Assembly: GCA_012514415.1 (NCBI GenBank)
Contig: JAAZAH010000071.1
Span: 1 to 7,476 of the forward strand
Length of the DNA stretch: 7,476 nucleotides
Direction: 5' to 3'
DNA from: Sandaracinaceae bacterium
GTDB taxonomy: Bacteria > Myxococcota_A > Polyangia > Polyangiales > Houyiibacteriaceae
Shown piece after piece: positions 1-5,807 of the stretch. Position 1 is the stretch's first letter; every line of letters starts with the position of its first letter. The position numbers were made by a program, and so were the translations under genes. The notes beneath the pieces are model-generated. The model was given only the letters and a program-made list of their open reading frames with translations, ran no database searches and was not told the DNA's origin.

Positions 1-318
1 GAGCTGATGAACTTTCCGATCCTGCCCTGCAATCTCTGCGGCTCACAGGATGGTTTGAAGCGCGATAAGATGACGGCGCTACTCGATGAGCTCGAGCATT
101 CGATTCCGAATGTGCGCAGCGTGATGCTCGCCGCGCTTTCGAATGTTCGCCCAAGTCATCTTCTCGATCCGGAAGTCGAAGCGGTCTGGGCGAAGCGCGA
201 TCCCTCCATCCGTCCAACCGAGGCGGCCCCGAGGAAAGCCCATGCCAAGGCGCTTCCCATCGTGAGCGGGGGCTTGGCGTCGCCAATCAAAGCGGACGGA
301 AACACTCAAGGCCATTGA
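1..318 (+). CDS. ttcA: tRNA 2-thiocytidine biosynthesis protein TtcA, C-terminal part
   Basis: Only the last 105 residues are present; the frame is open from base 1 and ends at TGA 316-318. TtcA is a cytoplasmic Fe-S, ATP-dependent thiolase that makes 2-thiocytidine at position 32 of some tRNAs. The visible part contains FPILPCNLCGSQ, with the CxxC pair at bases 28-30 and 37-39. In the family this pair is the second cysteine pair and helps hold the Fe-S cluster. It is followed by LKRDKM and the conserved block NVRPSHLLDPEV (about residues 47-58). The last 45 or so residues look like an unconserved, probably disordered tail rich in Ala, Pro and Lys. The PP-loop ATP-binding motif and the first CxxC lie outside the window. 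The stop codon overlaps the hemW start, so the two genes are probably cotranscribed and translationally coupled. Confidence 0.93.
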   Translation, partial: ELMNFPILPCNLCGSQDGLKRDKMTALLDELEHSIPNVRSVMLAALSNVRPSHLLDPEVEAVWAKRDPSIRPTEAAPRKAHAKALPIVSGGLASPIKADGNTQGH

Positions 319-1457
319 TGCGCCTCGCCGTCTACGTCCACTTCCCGTATTGTGAGCGCCGCTGTCCGTATTGCGATTTTGCGACGGTTGCTGAGGAACG
401 CGATCGCATCCCCCACGAGCGCTATGCCAGTGCCATCGCCGAGGAACTTTCGGCGCGCGCGGACGAGCTCCGCGGCTTCGAGCTTCATTCGATCTTCTTT
501 GGTGGCGGGACGCCCTCGCTTTGGGCGAGCGAGTCGATGGGTCGAGCGATTGAAGCAATCCGCAGTCGCTTTGAACCGAGTCGCTCTGTTGAAATCACGG
601 TCGAATGCAACCCGAGCTCTTTGGATCGAGCGAAGGTTTGCGAGCTTCGGTCCATTGGAGTGAATCGACTCTCCATCGGGGTACAAAGCCTTGACGATGA
701 GCGGCTTCGATTCCTCGGTCGTCTCCATGATGCGCAGGGCGCGCTGCGCGCGTTGGAAGCGGCCCGCTCGGAGTTCGAAAGGGTGAGCGCCGATCTGATC
801 TTCGCTGCAGCCAATCAGAGTGAGGAGGAGCTGCTTCGCGAGCTCGACGCGCTCCTCGGCTTCGATCTCGAGCATCTCTCGCTCTATGCGCTCACCATCG
901 AGGAGGGGACGCCGTTCTTTGAGCGTCTGAGGCGCGGGAAACTCCCCATGGCGAGCGATGAGCGCTATGCGCGGCTTTTTCTTGAGGCCGAAGCGCGCCT
1001 GCTTCGCGAGGGCTATCGTCATTACGAAGTGAGCAACTACGCGCGGCCGGGCGGAGAGAGTGCGCATAACCTCGCCTATTGGCAGGGAGAGTCGTATCTC
1101 GGTCTCGGCGCCGCGGCCGTCGGCTGTCTGCCCCTGCCCAATCATCGGGCTGTGCGGCGAAAGAATCGCATCGCTCCGAATGAATACCTTGATGCACCCG
1201 CGGCCGAAGCGCAGGAGATGGAGATCCTCGAGCCGCTGGACCGACTCAATGAAGCGTTGATGCTCGGGCTCCGTTTGGAGGACGGGCTCTCGCTCGCTCA
1301 AGTGAAAGAGCGCACGGGCCTCGATGTCCTCGAGGAAAAAGGGCGCGCGATCCAGCGCGGGATGGAGCGCGCGGATCTCGTCCTCGAGGGTGATCGGCTC
1401 CGCGTACCTCGGGATCGCTGGCTTCGCCTCGATGGTATCATCGTTGATTTATTTTGA
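318..1457 (+). CDS. hemW: Radical SAM heme chaperone HemW (HemN-like)
   Basis: 379 residues, against about 378 in E. coli HemW. The radical-SAM motif CERRCPYCDF has cysteines at residues 12, 16 and 19. It is followed by D-F rather than the fourth cysteine of true oxygen-independent coproporphyrinogen oxidase HemN, so the heme-chaperone branch is favoured. Other family blocks are GGGTPS (62-67), ECNP (96-99), GVQS (120-123), YEVSNYARPG (235-244), the HNxxYW motif (HNLAYW, 249-254) and YLGLGAAAVG (259-268). HemW is known to bind heme and pass it to membrane respiratory proteins. I chose ATG 318 because AAGG at 308-311 lies 6 bases upstream; TTG 315 is also in frame but too close to it. The ATG overlaps the ttcA stop by one base. 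One oddity is residues 158-167, DLIFAAANQS, where most HemN/HemW proteins read DLIxGLPGQT. The gene ends 9 bases from a convergent gene. Confidence 0.95.
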   Translation: MRLAVYVHFPYCERRCPYCDFATVAEERDRIPHERYASAIAEELSARADELRGFELHSIFFGGGTPSLWASESMGRAIEAIRSRFEPSRSVEITVECNPSSLDRAKVCELRSIGVNRLSIGVQSLDDERLRFLGRLHDAQGALRALEAARSEFERVSADLIFAAANQSEEELLRELDALLGFDLEHLSLYALTIEEGTPFFERLRRGKLPMASDERYARLFLEAEARLLREGYRHYEVSNYARPGGESAHNLAYWQGESYLGLGAAAVGCLPLPNHRAVRRKNRIAPNEYLDAPAAEAQEMEILEPLDRLNEALMLGLRLEDGLSLAQVKERTGLDVLEEKGRAIQRGMERADLVLEGDRLRVPRDRWLRLDGIIVDLF

Positions 1458-1466
1458 GGGCGCCCG

Positions 1467-2204
1467 CTAGTTCAATCCACGCGCTTGGATGCGCTCATAA
1501 TTGGCGACGCCGTCCTGTACGAGTGGGCTATGTCGGATCAGCTCGAGCAGTGCCCGGTTGATCTCGCGCGCGGGGGGCAGGAGCGGACGCTCGAAATCGA
1601 CAAAAAGCACCACCCGCGCGTCGTCGGTATCATTGATGACTTCATGCTCGAAGGTATCATCAAAGATAAAGCTCTCTCCGGCTTGCCATGCGTGCCACGT
1701 CTCGTCGACGCGGATGCGGCAGCGCGTATAGGCGTCGGGGACGATCAACCCGAGGTGGTAGCGCAACACGCCTCCATAAGGCCCGCGGTGCGCACGAATA
1801 TGCGCGCCTGGAGCGAGGATCGAGAAGAAGGCCGTGCGAAGGCCAGGGATTTGCTGGATCGCAGCGACCGTTTGAGGGCAGCGCGCGGCATTTTCCCGCG
1901 CCCAGACGCCATAAGCCAAAAAGAAGAACGTTCGCCACTGTCCCGCCCCTGCCAGATGCGATTGATCGCGAGAGAGATCGGAAAATTCCGGTATATAATC
2001 AACATCTTTCAAAAGCGTGCGCAATTCGGTTAGGATGTTCGGGTACTCCTTCTCCAAGATTTGTGTCCAAGGAAACTCCGCTGGGCTATAAATCGCACGC
2101 CGCTCGATCGGCGAGGCGTGGCTCAGGGCGCGGTTGGCGGAGTTGAGGAGAGCGCGACCGAAGGGATGGATGAGGCGATCACGTAAAACGGAAGGAATCG
2201 ACAT
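1467..2204 (-). CDS. Aspartyl/asparaginyl beta-hydroxylase family protein (2-oxoglutarate, Fe(II) oxygenase)
   Basis: 245 residues. The AspH-type catalytic layout is visible: H139 in AHRGPYGG, R148 and H150 in VLRYHLGLIVP, H187 in FDDTFEHEVIND and R197 in ARVVLFVDFERP. The spacings 139/148/150 and 187/197 equal those of human AspH H679/R688/H690 and H725/R735. As in AspH, H-x-G replaces the usual H-x-D, so iron would be held by two histidines only, with R197 binding 2-oxoglutarate. The substrate is unknown. Relatives hydroxylate Asp/Asn side chains, and the related LpxO hydroxylates lipid A acyl chains. I chose ATG 2204 because AGGA lies 6 bases upstream; in-frame ATG 2231 and GTG 2243 lack a convincing ribosome site. 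There is no signal peptide, though residues 1-30 carry a basic amphipathic stretch. The gene is convergent with hemW and divergent from the small membrane protein. Confidence 0.88.
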   Translation of the reverse strand: MSIPSVLRDRLIHPFGRALLNSANRALSHASPIERRAIYSPAEFPWTQILEKEYPNILTELRTLLKDVDYIPEFSDLSRDQSHLAGAGQWRTFFFLAYGVWARENAARCPQTVAAIQQIPGLRTAFFSILAPGAHIRAHRGPYGGVLRYHLGLIVPDAYTRCRIRVDETWHAWQAGESFIFDDTFEHEVINDTDDARVVLFVDFERPLLPPAREINRALLELIRHSPLVQDGVANYERIQARGLN

Positions 2205-2247
2205 GAATTGTCCTACGGAGCGCGGGGGCATTTCTAAACCCACTTCG

Positions 2248-2269
2248 CCAAACAGACCGACTCGTTTGG
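2248..2269. promoter_or_regulatory. Inverted repeat CCAAAC-N10-GTTTGG in a divergent intergenic region
   Basis: CCAAAC at 2248-2253 and GTTTGG at 2264-2269 form a perfect 6-base dyad with a 10-base spacer. It lies about midway between the hydroxylase start (2204, -) and the membrane-protein start (2300, +). Flanking CTTCG (2243-2247) and CGAAG (2274-2278) extend the symmetry after a 4-base offset. Position and size suit an operator shared by the two divergent genes, but it could also fold in the 5' leader. No clear -35/-10 pair was found for either gene. Confidence 0.35.
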
Positions 2270-2299
2270 AGCGCGAAGCATGGTGGACGAGGTGATCGA

Positions 2300-2674
2300 A
2301 TGATGTGGATGACGCTCACCGTCTTGGGTGCCGTGGGGTTGGTCCTCCTCCCCCTCTCTCTCGCGGCTCTCTTCGCGAGGAGCCGCAGTCCAGAGGACGA
2401 GGTCCGGGGTCTTGGACGCATCCCGTATGGATTGTCGATGCCGGCGGCGCTCTTATCGCTCACGTTCATCTTCCTTGGGCTGAATGCGGGCGCGTTCGCC
2501 CCGGCGGAAGACGAGATCGAACACGATATCGCCGAGTTCGATGAGCGTTTTGAGCGTTCTGGGATGCGTGATGAAGCGGTCGTCGTGGAGCGCGAGTCGC
2601 GTCCGGAGGCACAGGACGACGAAGAGCTCGACGGCGAGCTTGCCGAAGCCGAAAGGTCGGGCGACCCCGACTGA
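2300..2674 (+). CDS. Small two-span membrane protein with long acidic tail, function unknown
   Basis: 124 residues, not recognised as a known family. Residues 2-25 (rich in Leu, Val and Ala) and about 44-67 (MPAALLSLTFIFLGLNAGAF) are two hydrophobic segments. They are joined by a loop containing ARSRSPEDEVRGLGR. Most of the arginines near the membrane lie in this loop, so it is probably cytoplasmic and both ends face the periplasm. From residue 68 to the end the chain is strongly acidic, with many Glu and Asp and no hydrophobic core, and is likely disordered. GAGGTG at 2289-2294 gives spacing 5 to ATG 2300 and 8 to ATG 2303, so the protein may start at either of the first two methionines. The two-span prediction, good ribosome site and long frame support a real gene. 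It is divergent from the hydroxylase, and no operon partner follows. Confidence 0.72.
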   Translation: MMWMTLTVLGAVGLVLLPLSLAALFARSRSPEDEVRGLGRIPYGLSMPAALLSLTFIFLGLNAGAFAPAEDEIEHDIAEFDERFERSGMRDEAVVVERESRPEAQDDEELDGELAEAERSGDPD

Positions 2675-2908
2675 ATGAAGCTTCACACTGGCGGGCGTCA
2701 CCGAGGGTCACGCCGTGGGTTGAAGGCGAGGGATCGTCGCGAGGTTCGATGGTGAGGGTTTCGCGCAGCCGCCCTATCGCGACCGTTGTGGATATGCGCC
2801 TTCGGCGGCCGTACGCGCCACGCTGAAGCGTGCGCATTCGATCGCGCTTAAACGAAACGCGCCCGCGGCTCAGCACGGGCGCCTGCGTCGCTCTTACTGC
2901 TCGAAAGC
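2675..2908. other. Dyad-rich intergenic stretch between convergent genes
   Basis: These 234 bases between two convergent genes hold no credible coding frame; the frames crossing them are Arg- and Pro-rich and run antisense into neighbours. They contain an unusual number of inverted repeats. These are TGAAGCTTCA (2676-2685); GGCGT-c-ACC / GGT-c-ACGCC around a 3-base loop (2694-2714); GTCGCGA / TCGCGAC with 34 bases between (2736-2742, 2777-2783); CGCC-ttc-GGCG (2797-2807); and CACGC-TGAA-GCGTG with a further GCG/CGC pair after a one-base bulge (2815-2835). The terminator-like stem at 2859-2882 is listed separately. It may simply be the 3' region of both genes, with hairpins that end or protect the transcripts. 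A structured RNA is possible but unproven. Confidence 0.4.
2859..2882 (-). terminator. Probable intrinsic terminator of the acyl-CoA dehydrogenase gene
   Basis: Read on the minus strand, GCGCCCG, a 10-base loop and CGGGCGC form a perfect 7-bp GC stem. It is followed at once by GTTTCGTTT, a broken T-run. The stem begins about 27 bases after the acyl-CoA dehydrogenase stop. The T-run is imperfect, so efficiency is uncertain. Confidence 0.5.
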
Positions 2909-4054
2909 TCAGAGCCCCATCTGCTTCGCGATGATCACCTTCATGATTTCGTTGGTGCCCGCGAAGATGCGCTGGACGCGCGCGTCGGCATAAGCACGAG
3001 CGACCTTATACTCGCTCATGTAGCCGTAGCCTCCGTAGAGCTGCACGCACTCATCGACGACTCGCCCGAGCATCTCGCTATGCCAGAGCTTCGACATGGA
3101 GCACTCTTTTACAAGCACCTTTCCGGCGACGTGATCGGCGAGGAGGCGATCCAGGAAGGCTTGACCGACCTCGACCTCCGTGGCAAGCTCGGCGAGCTTA
3201 AACTGCGTGTTCTGGAACTTTGTGAGCGGCTTCCCGAAGGCTTGGCGATCCCTACAGTATTGGATCGTATCTTCGAGGACGACGCGCGCTGCGGCCTGGC
3301 AGCTGATTCCGACGCAGAGCCGCTCCTGCTGAAGTTTCTGCATCAGCATGATGAAGCCCATGCCCTCTTGACCGAGAAGGTTCTCCTTCGGAATGCGGCA
3401 GTCTTCGAAAGCCAGCTCGGCGGTATCTTGGGCGTGCATGCCGATCTTCTTGAGCTTCTTACTCTTGACGAAACCGGGGCGATCGGCCTCGACGAGGAAG
3501 AGCGAGAGCGCCTGATGCGGAGGCGTCTCGGGTCCGCCGGTCTTGGCCGCGACGATGCATAGATCCGCAAGGAAACCGTTCGAGATAAAGGTCTTGGCAC
3601 CGTTTAGAACGTATTCATCCCCGTCCTTTTCGGCGCGTGTGGCGATGGCGGCGAGATCGGAGCCTGTTCCCGGCTCGGTCATGGCGACGGCGGTGATCAC
3701 CTCGCCGCTCGCGCATTTCGGGAGCCATTTCTTCTTCTGCTCTTCGGTGCCGAAGGTGTGGATATAGGGGACGATGATATCGCCGTGGAGGCTAAGCGCG
3801 AAACCTGATTCATAAACCCGCGCGAGCTCCTCCATCACAATCACGCTATGGAGAAAATCGCCGCCCGCGCCGCCCCATTCTTCCTCCATCCACGGGGCGA
3901 TGAGTCCTGCCTCACCCGCCGCGAGCCAGGCCTCGCGCGAGACGCTCCCGGCCTCGATCCACGCCTCCTGATTGGGCACGACTTCGCGCTCCATAAATTT
4001 GCGGACGTTTTCACGAAAGAGTTCGTGTTCTTCGGTAAAAATGGTGCGTTTCAC
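2909..4054 (-). CDS. Acyl-CoA dehydrogenase, long-chain (LCAD/ACADL) type
   Basis: 381 residues, the usual length for this FAD enzyme, which makes the alpha-beta double bond of acyl-CoA in the first beta-oxidation step. The whole chain resembles LCAD. The N-terminal domain begins KRTIFTEEHELFRENVRKF, the first signature is AMTEPGTGSDLA (124-135), the middle beta domain is about 120-230, and RQAFGKPL (270-277) and VQLYGGYGYMSEY (337-349) precede the C-terminal GTNEIMK (366-372). The catalytic Glu of medium-chain enzymes is Ala here (A365). Instead QQERL (242-246) carries E244, the position used as base in LCAD and isovaleryl-CoA dehydrogenase. The start is GTG 4054, with GGAG 6 bases upstream and a family-typical N-terminus; ATG 4099 adds 15 residues, lacks a ribosome site and lies inside the operator. 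Expression is probably controlled by the dyad at 4085-4102. Substrate chain length cannot be read from sequence. Confidence 0.94.
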   Translation of the reverse strand: MKRTIFTEEHELFRENVRKFMEREVVPNQEAWIEAGSVSREAWLAAGEAGLIAPWMEEEWGGAGGDFLHSVIVMEELARVYESGFALSLHGDIIVPYIHTFGTEEQKKKWLPKCASGEVITAVAMTEPGTGSDLAAIATRAEKDGDEYVLNGAKTFISNGFLADLCIVAAKTGGPETPPHQALSLFLVEADRPGFVKSKKLKKIGMHAQDTAELAFEDCRIPKENLLGQEGMGFIMLMQKLQQERLCVGISCQAAARVVLEDTIQYCRDRQAFGKPLTKFQNTQFKLAELATEVEVGQAFLDRLLADHVAGKVLVKECSMSKLWHSEMLGRVVDECVQLYGGYGYMSEYKVARAYADARVQRIFAGTNEIMKVIIAKQMGL

Positions 4055-4084
4055 GGTTTTCTCCGATCGCGCCTCGGGGCGCCA

Positions 4085-4102
4085 TGAATGAATGCCCATT
4101 CA
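4085..4102. promoter_or_regulatory. FadR-like (TetR-family) operator upstream of the acyl-CoA dehydrogenase
   Basis: TGAATGAATGCCCATTCA is a dyad with perfect 7-base arms when one flanking base each side is included (ATGAATG 4084-4090, CATTCAT 4097-4103). As I recall it, the Bacillus subtilis FadR (YsiA) consensus is TGAATGAMTANTCATTCA; this site agrees at 16 of 18 positions. It overlaps the -10 and likely start point of the promoter at 4099-4127, a classic repressor position. FadR of that type releases DNA on binding long-chain acyl-CoA. The matching regulator is not in this window. Confidence 0.6.
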
Positions 4103-4127
4103 TATCGAAGCCCGTTGCGTCTGTAAA
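4099..4127 (-). promoter_or_regulatory. Sigma70-type promoter of the acyl-CoA dehydrogenase
   Basis: On the minus strand, TTTACA (4122-4127) and TATGAA (4099-4104) are separated by exactly 17 bases. They match the -35 consensus at 5 of 6 positions and the -10 at 4 of 6. Transcription would begin near 4092, giving a leader of about 38 bases before GTG 4054. The -10 lies within the FadR-like dyad. Confidence 0.55.
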
Positions 4128-4204
4128 GCATTCTCAATCAAAATCGGGCCGCGCGGGCGCCTCACGCTTGTTGGGATGCGGGCATTCGAAAACCCAGGCG
4201 AGGC

Positions 4205-5629
4205 TCAGTCGTCATCGATCGGGGTTGGAGGGGCTTCGAGGAGGCTGACTGCTTCGGGGTGAGCAGACGGCTCCCCGAGGTGATTTGTGGATCCCGCTCC
4301 ATTTTCGGGGAGCGCTTCGACCTTTGTGAGCCGCTTCATCATGATCGAGCGCCGATGTTCGACGTCACCGAGCTTTTTGCCGGCCTCTTCGATCTTCTTT
4401 TGTGCTTGGGCGACGGCGACACCGAAGCGCTCAAACTCGGTCTTGACCCGCGCGAGCGTTTTATGGATTTCGGCGCTTTGCTTGGTGATGGCGAGGGTTT
4501 TGAAGCCGACCTGAAGGCTATTGAGGAACGCGGTGAGCGTGGTTGGCCCCACGATGGTGACGCGCATCTCACGCTGAATCCGCTGAAAAAGTCCGGGGCG
4601 GCGCAGCACCTCGGCGTAGAGCCCTTCAAAAGGCAAAAACAGAAGTGCGAAATCCGTCGTGGTCGGGGGATTGATGTACTTATCGCGAATCGAACGTGCC
4701 TCTTGGAGGATGCGCTGCTCGAGCGCCTGCGCATGTTTCATCGCTTCCTCGGGCTCAGCGTGTTCATAAGCGTCAAGGAGTCGCTGGTAGTCTTCGATCG
4801 GGAATTTCGCGTCGATGGGAAGGAGGACAACGCTTCCCTCTTCGGTTCCAGGAAGTCGGACGGCAAATTCGACGCGCTCTGCCGAGTTTCGTTTGACAGA
4901 GGCGTGAGCGAGGTATTGTTCGGGCGAGAGAAATTGTTCGAGCAGGGCGCCGAGCTGGGCTTCTCCAAGCACGCCTCGATTTTTCACGTTGGTCAGGGCC
5001 CGCTTGAGCCCGCCTACATCCGCCGCAAGGTTCTTCATCTCGCCGAGCCCGCGATGCACCGCTTCAAGGTGTTCACTCACACTCCGGAAGCTTTCGCTGA
5101 GCCGCTTTTCGAGCGTCTCGTGAAGCTTCTCATCGACGACCTTGCGCATCTCATCGAGGCGGGCTTCGTTTGAACGCTGCAGTCGCTCGAGCTGCTGTTT
5201 GAGGGTCTCGTCAATTTGTAAGAGGCGCTCGCTCTGTTCTTTTCGTGCTTCGGCAAAGAGCTTCGAGGTGGTCTCGAAGAGCTCTCGATCGCGCAGGGCG
5301 GAGCGCTCCATTTCGGCCCGTTCTCGCTCCGCCTGGGCCACGAGCAGCTCGCTGCGAAGCTCGCCAAAGCGTTCGCGTGAGATCGACTCTACGGCCTGCG
5401 CGAAGGATTCTTGGCGCGAGATAAGCCTCTCGCTCATGGCAGCGAGGGAAGCCGATTGATTCTGGATTTCGTGGGCGAGGATGGCGAGTCGCTCGCGGAG
5501 GGGTTCGATCGACTCACTGAGTTCGGGGCCTACGCGCAGGGGCGCTCCGCCCTTTCGGCGATACACCACATAGAGAGCAAGGGCGTTGAGCCCGAGGATG
5601 AAAAGGAGGATCAAGCGCTCGACGGTCAT
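4205..5629 (-). CDS. rmuC: DNA recombination protein RmuC
   Basis: 474 residues, against 475 in E. coli RmuC. One N-terminal membrane segment (about 5-23, LILLFILGLNALALYVVY) is followed by a long Glu/Arg/Gln-rich coiled coil (about 40-215). The RmuC domain (about 215-435) shows NRGVLGEAQLGALLEQFL, VLLPIDAKFPIEDYQRLL (about 268-285), FALLFLPFEGLYAEVLRRP (about 327-345) and VGPTTLTAFLNSLQVGFK (about 360-377). The tail is acidic. RmuC limits recombination at inverted repeats in E. coli and has a predicted nuclease-like fold; its biochemical action is poorly defined. I chose ATG 5629 because the membrane segment starts just after it; TTG 5716 would add 29 Arg-rich residues without a ribosome site. 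No strong ribosome site precedes ATG 5629 either. The gene is upstream of, and on the same strand as, the acyl-CoA dehydrogenase, with 150 bases between and a separate promoter there. It is divergent from the lipoprotein. Confidence 0.93.
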   Translation of the reverse strand: MTVERLILLFILGLNALALYVVYRRKGGAPLRVGPELSESIEPLRERLAILAHEIQNQSASLAAMSERLISRQESFAQAVESISRERFGELRSELLVAQAERERAEMERSALRDRELFETTSKLFAEARKEQSERLLQIDETLKQQLERLQRSNEARLDEMRKVVDEKLHETLEKRLSESFRSVSEHLEAVHRGLGEMKNLAADVGGLKRALTNVKNRGVLGEAQLGALLEQFLSPEQYLAHASVKRNSAERVEFAVRLPGTEEGSVVLLPIDAKFPIEDYQRLLDAYEHAEPEEAMKHAQALEQRILQEARSIRDKYINPPTTTDFALLFLPFEGLYAEVLRRPGLFQRIQREMRVTIVGPTTLTAFLNSLQVGFKTLAITKQSAEIHKTLARVKTEFERFGVAVAQAQKKIEEAGKKLGDVEHRRSIMMKRLTKVEALPENGAGSTNHLGEPSAHPEAVSLLEAPPTPIDDD

Positions 5630-5666
5630 CGCTTGTGGTTTATCACGCGGCGCCGACAAGCGGGCG

Positions 5667-5723
5667 TCGATGCGGTTGCGATCCGCCGAAGCGGGGCGCG
5701 AAAAAGAAGCGCGCAACCGTCGA
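5667..5723. other. Foldable 57-base stretch, three-way-junction-like, between rmuC and lipoprotein
   Basis: CGGTTGCG (5673-5680) pairs perfectly with CGCAACCG (5712-5719). TCGA at 5667-5670 pairs with TCGA at 5720-5723 after a 2-base bulge, giving 12 pairs in the outer stem. Inside, CCGC-CGAA-GCGG forms a hairpin, and two GCGC copies around a purine-rich AAAAAGAA stretch could form a second arm. It lies 38-94 bases upstream of the rmuC start. It could be a leader structure of rmuC, a protein-binding dyad, or chance in GC-rich DNA. Confidence 0.3.
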
Positions 5724-5807
5724 GGGCGAGGGGCCGCTTACGCGATTCCGTATTGTCAGGCGCGCCCGGGGTTGGTAGGGAAGGAGGATTCAAAGAGAGA
5801 GTGGATT

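Noticed and set aside
306..1301. 331-residue open frame antisense to hemW
   Set aside because: It mirrors hemW codon structure in a GC-rich gene, is Arg-rich, and lacks any recognisable domain. hemW itself is full length with all family motifs.
1458..1465. GGGCGCCC palindrome between hemW and the hydroxylase gene
   Set aside because: Eight bases with no loop and no T-run; too small to act as a terminator and common in GC-rich DNA.
1485..2146. Plus-strand open frames across the hydroxylase gene
   Set aside because: The minus-strand product carries the complete AspH active site; the plus-strand frames are shadows without motifs.
4055..4099. ATG 4099 start for the acyl-CoA dehydrogenase
   Set aside because: It has no ribosome site, lies upstream of the predicted transcription start and inside the operator. 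GTG 4054 has GGAG at 6 bases and gives the usual N-terminus.
4147..4162. Possible terminator of rmuC (CCGCGCGG and GGCGCC followed on the minus strand by GATTTT)
   Set aside because: The arms are short palindromes that do not form one clear stem with a loop, so I do not call it a terminator.
4259..5173. 304-residue open frame antisense to rmuC
   Set aside because: It lies wholly within rmuC, which is full length and clearly conserved. The antisense product shows no family motif, and such long shadows are common at this base composition.
5630..5716. TTG start for rmuC adding 29 residues
   Set aside because: The added part is Arg/Ala/Ser-rich and has no ribosome site. The membrane anchor that begins RmuC proteins follows ATG 5629 directly.
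5586..5807. Upstream extension of the lipoprotein frame to an earlier ATG
   Set aside because: The extension is basic and would bury the signal peptide and lipobox in mid-protein, and it overlaps the rmuC start region. ATG 5808 gives a proper lipoprotein.
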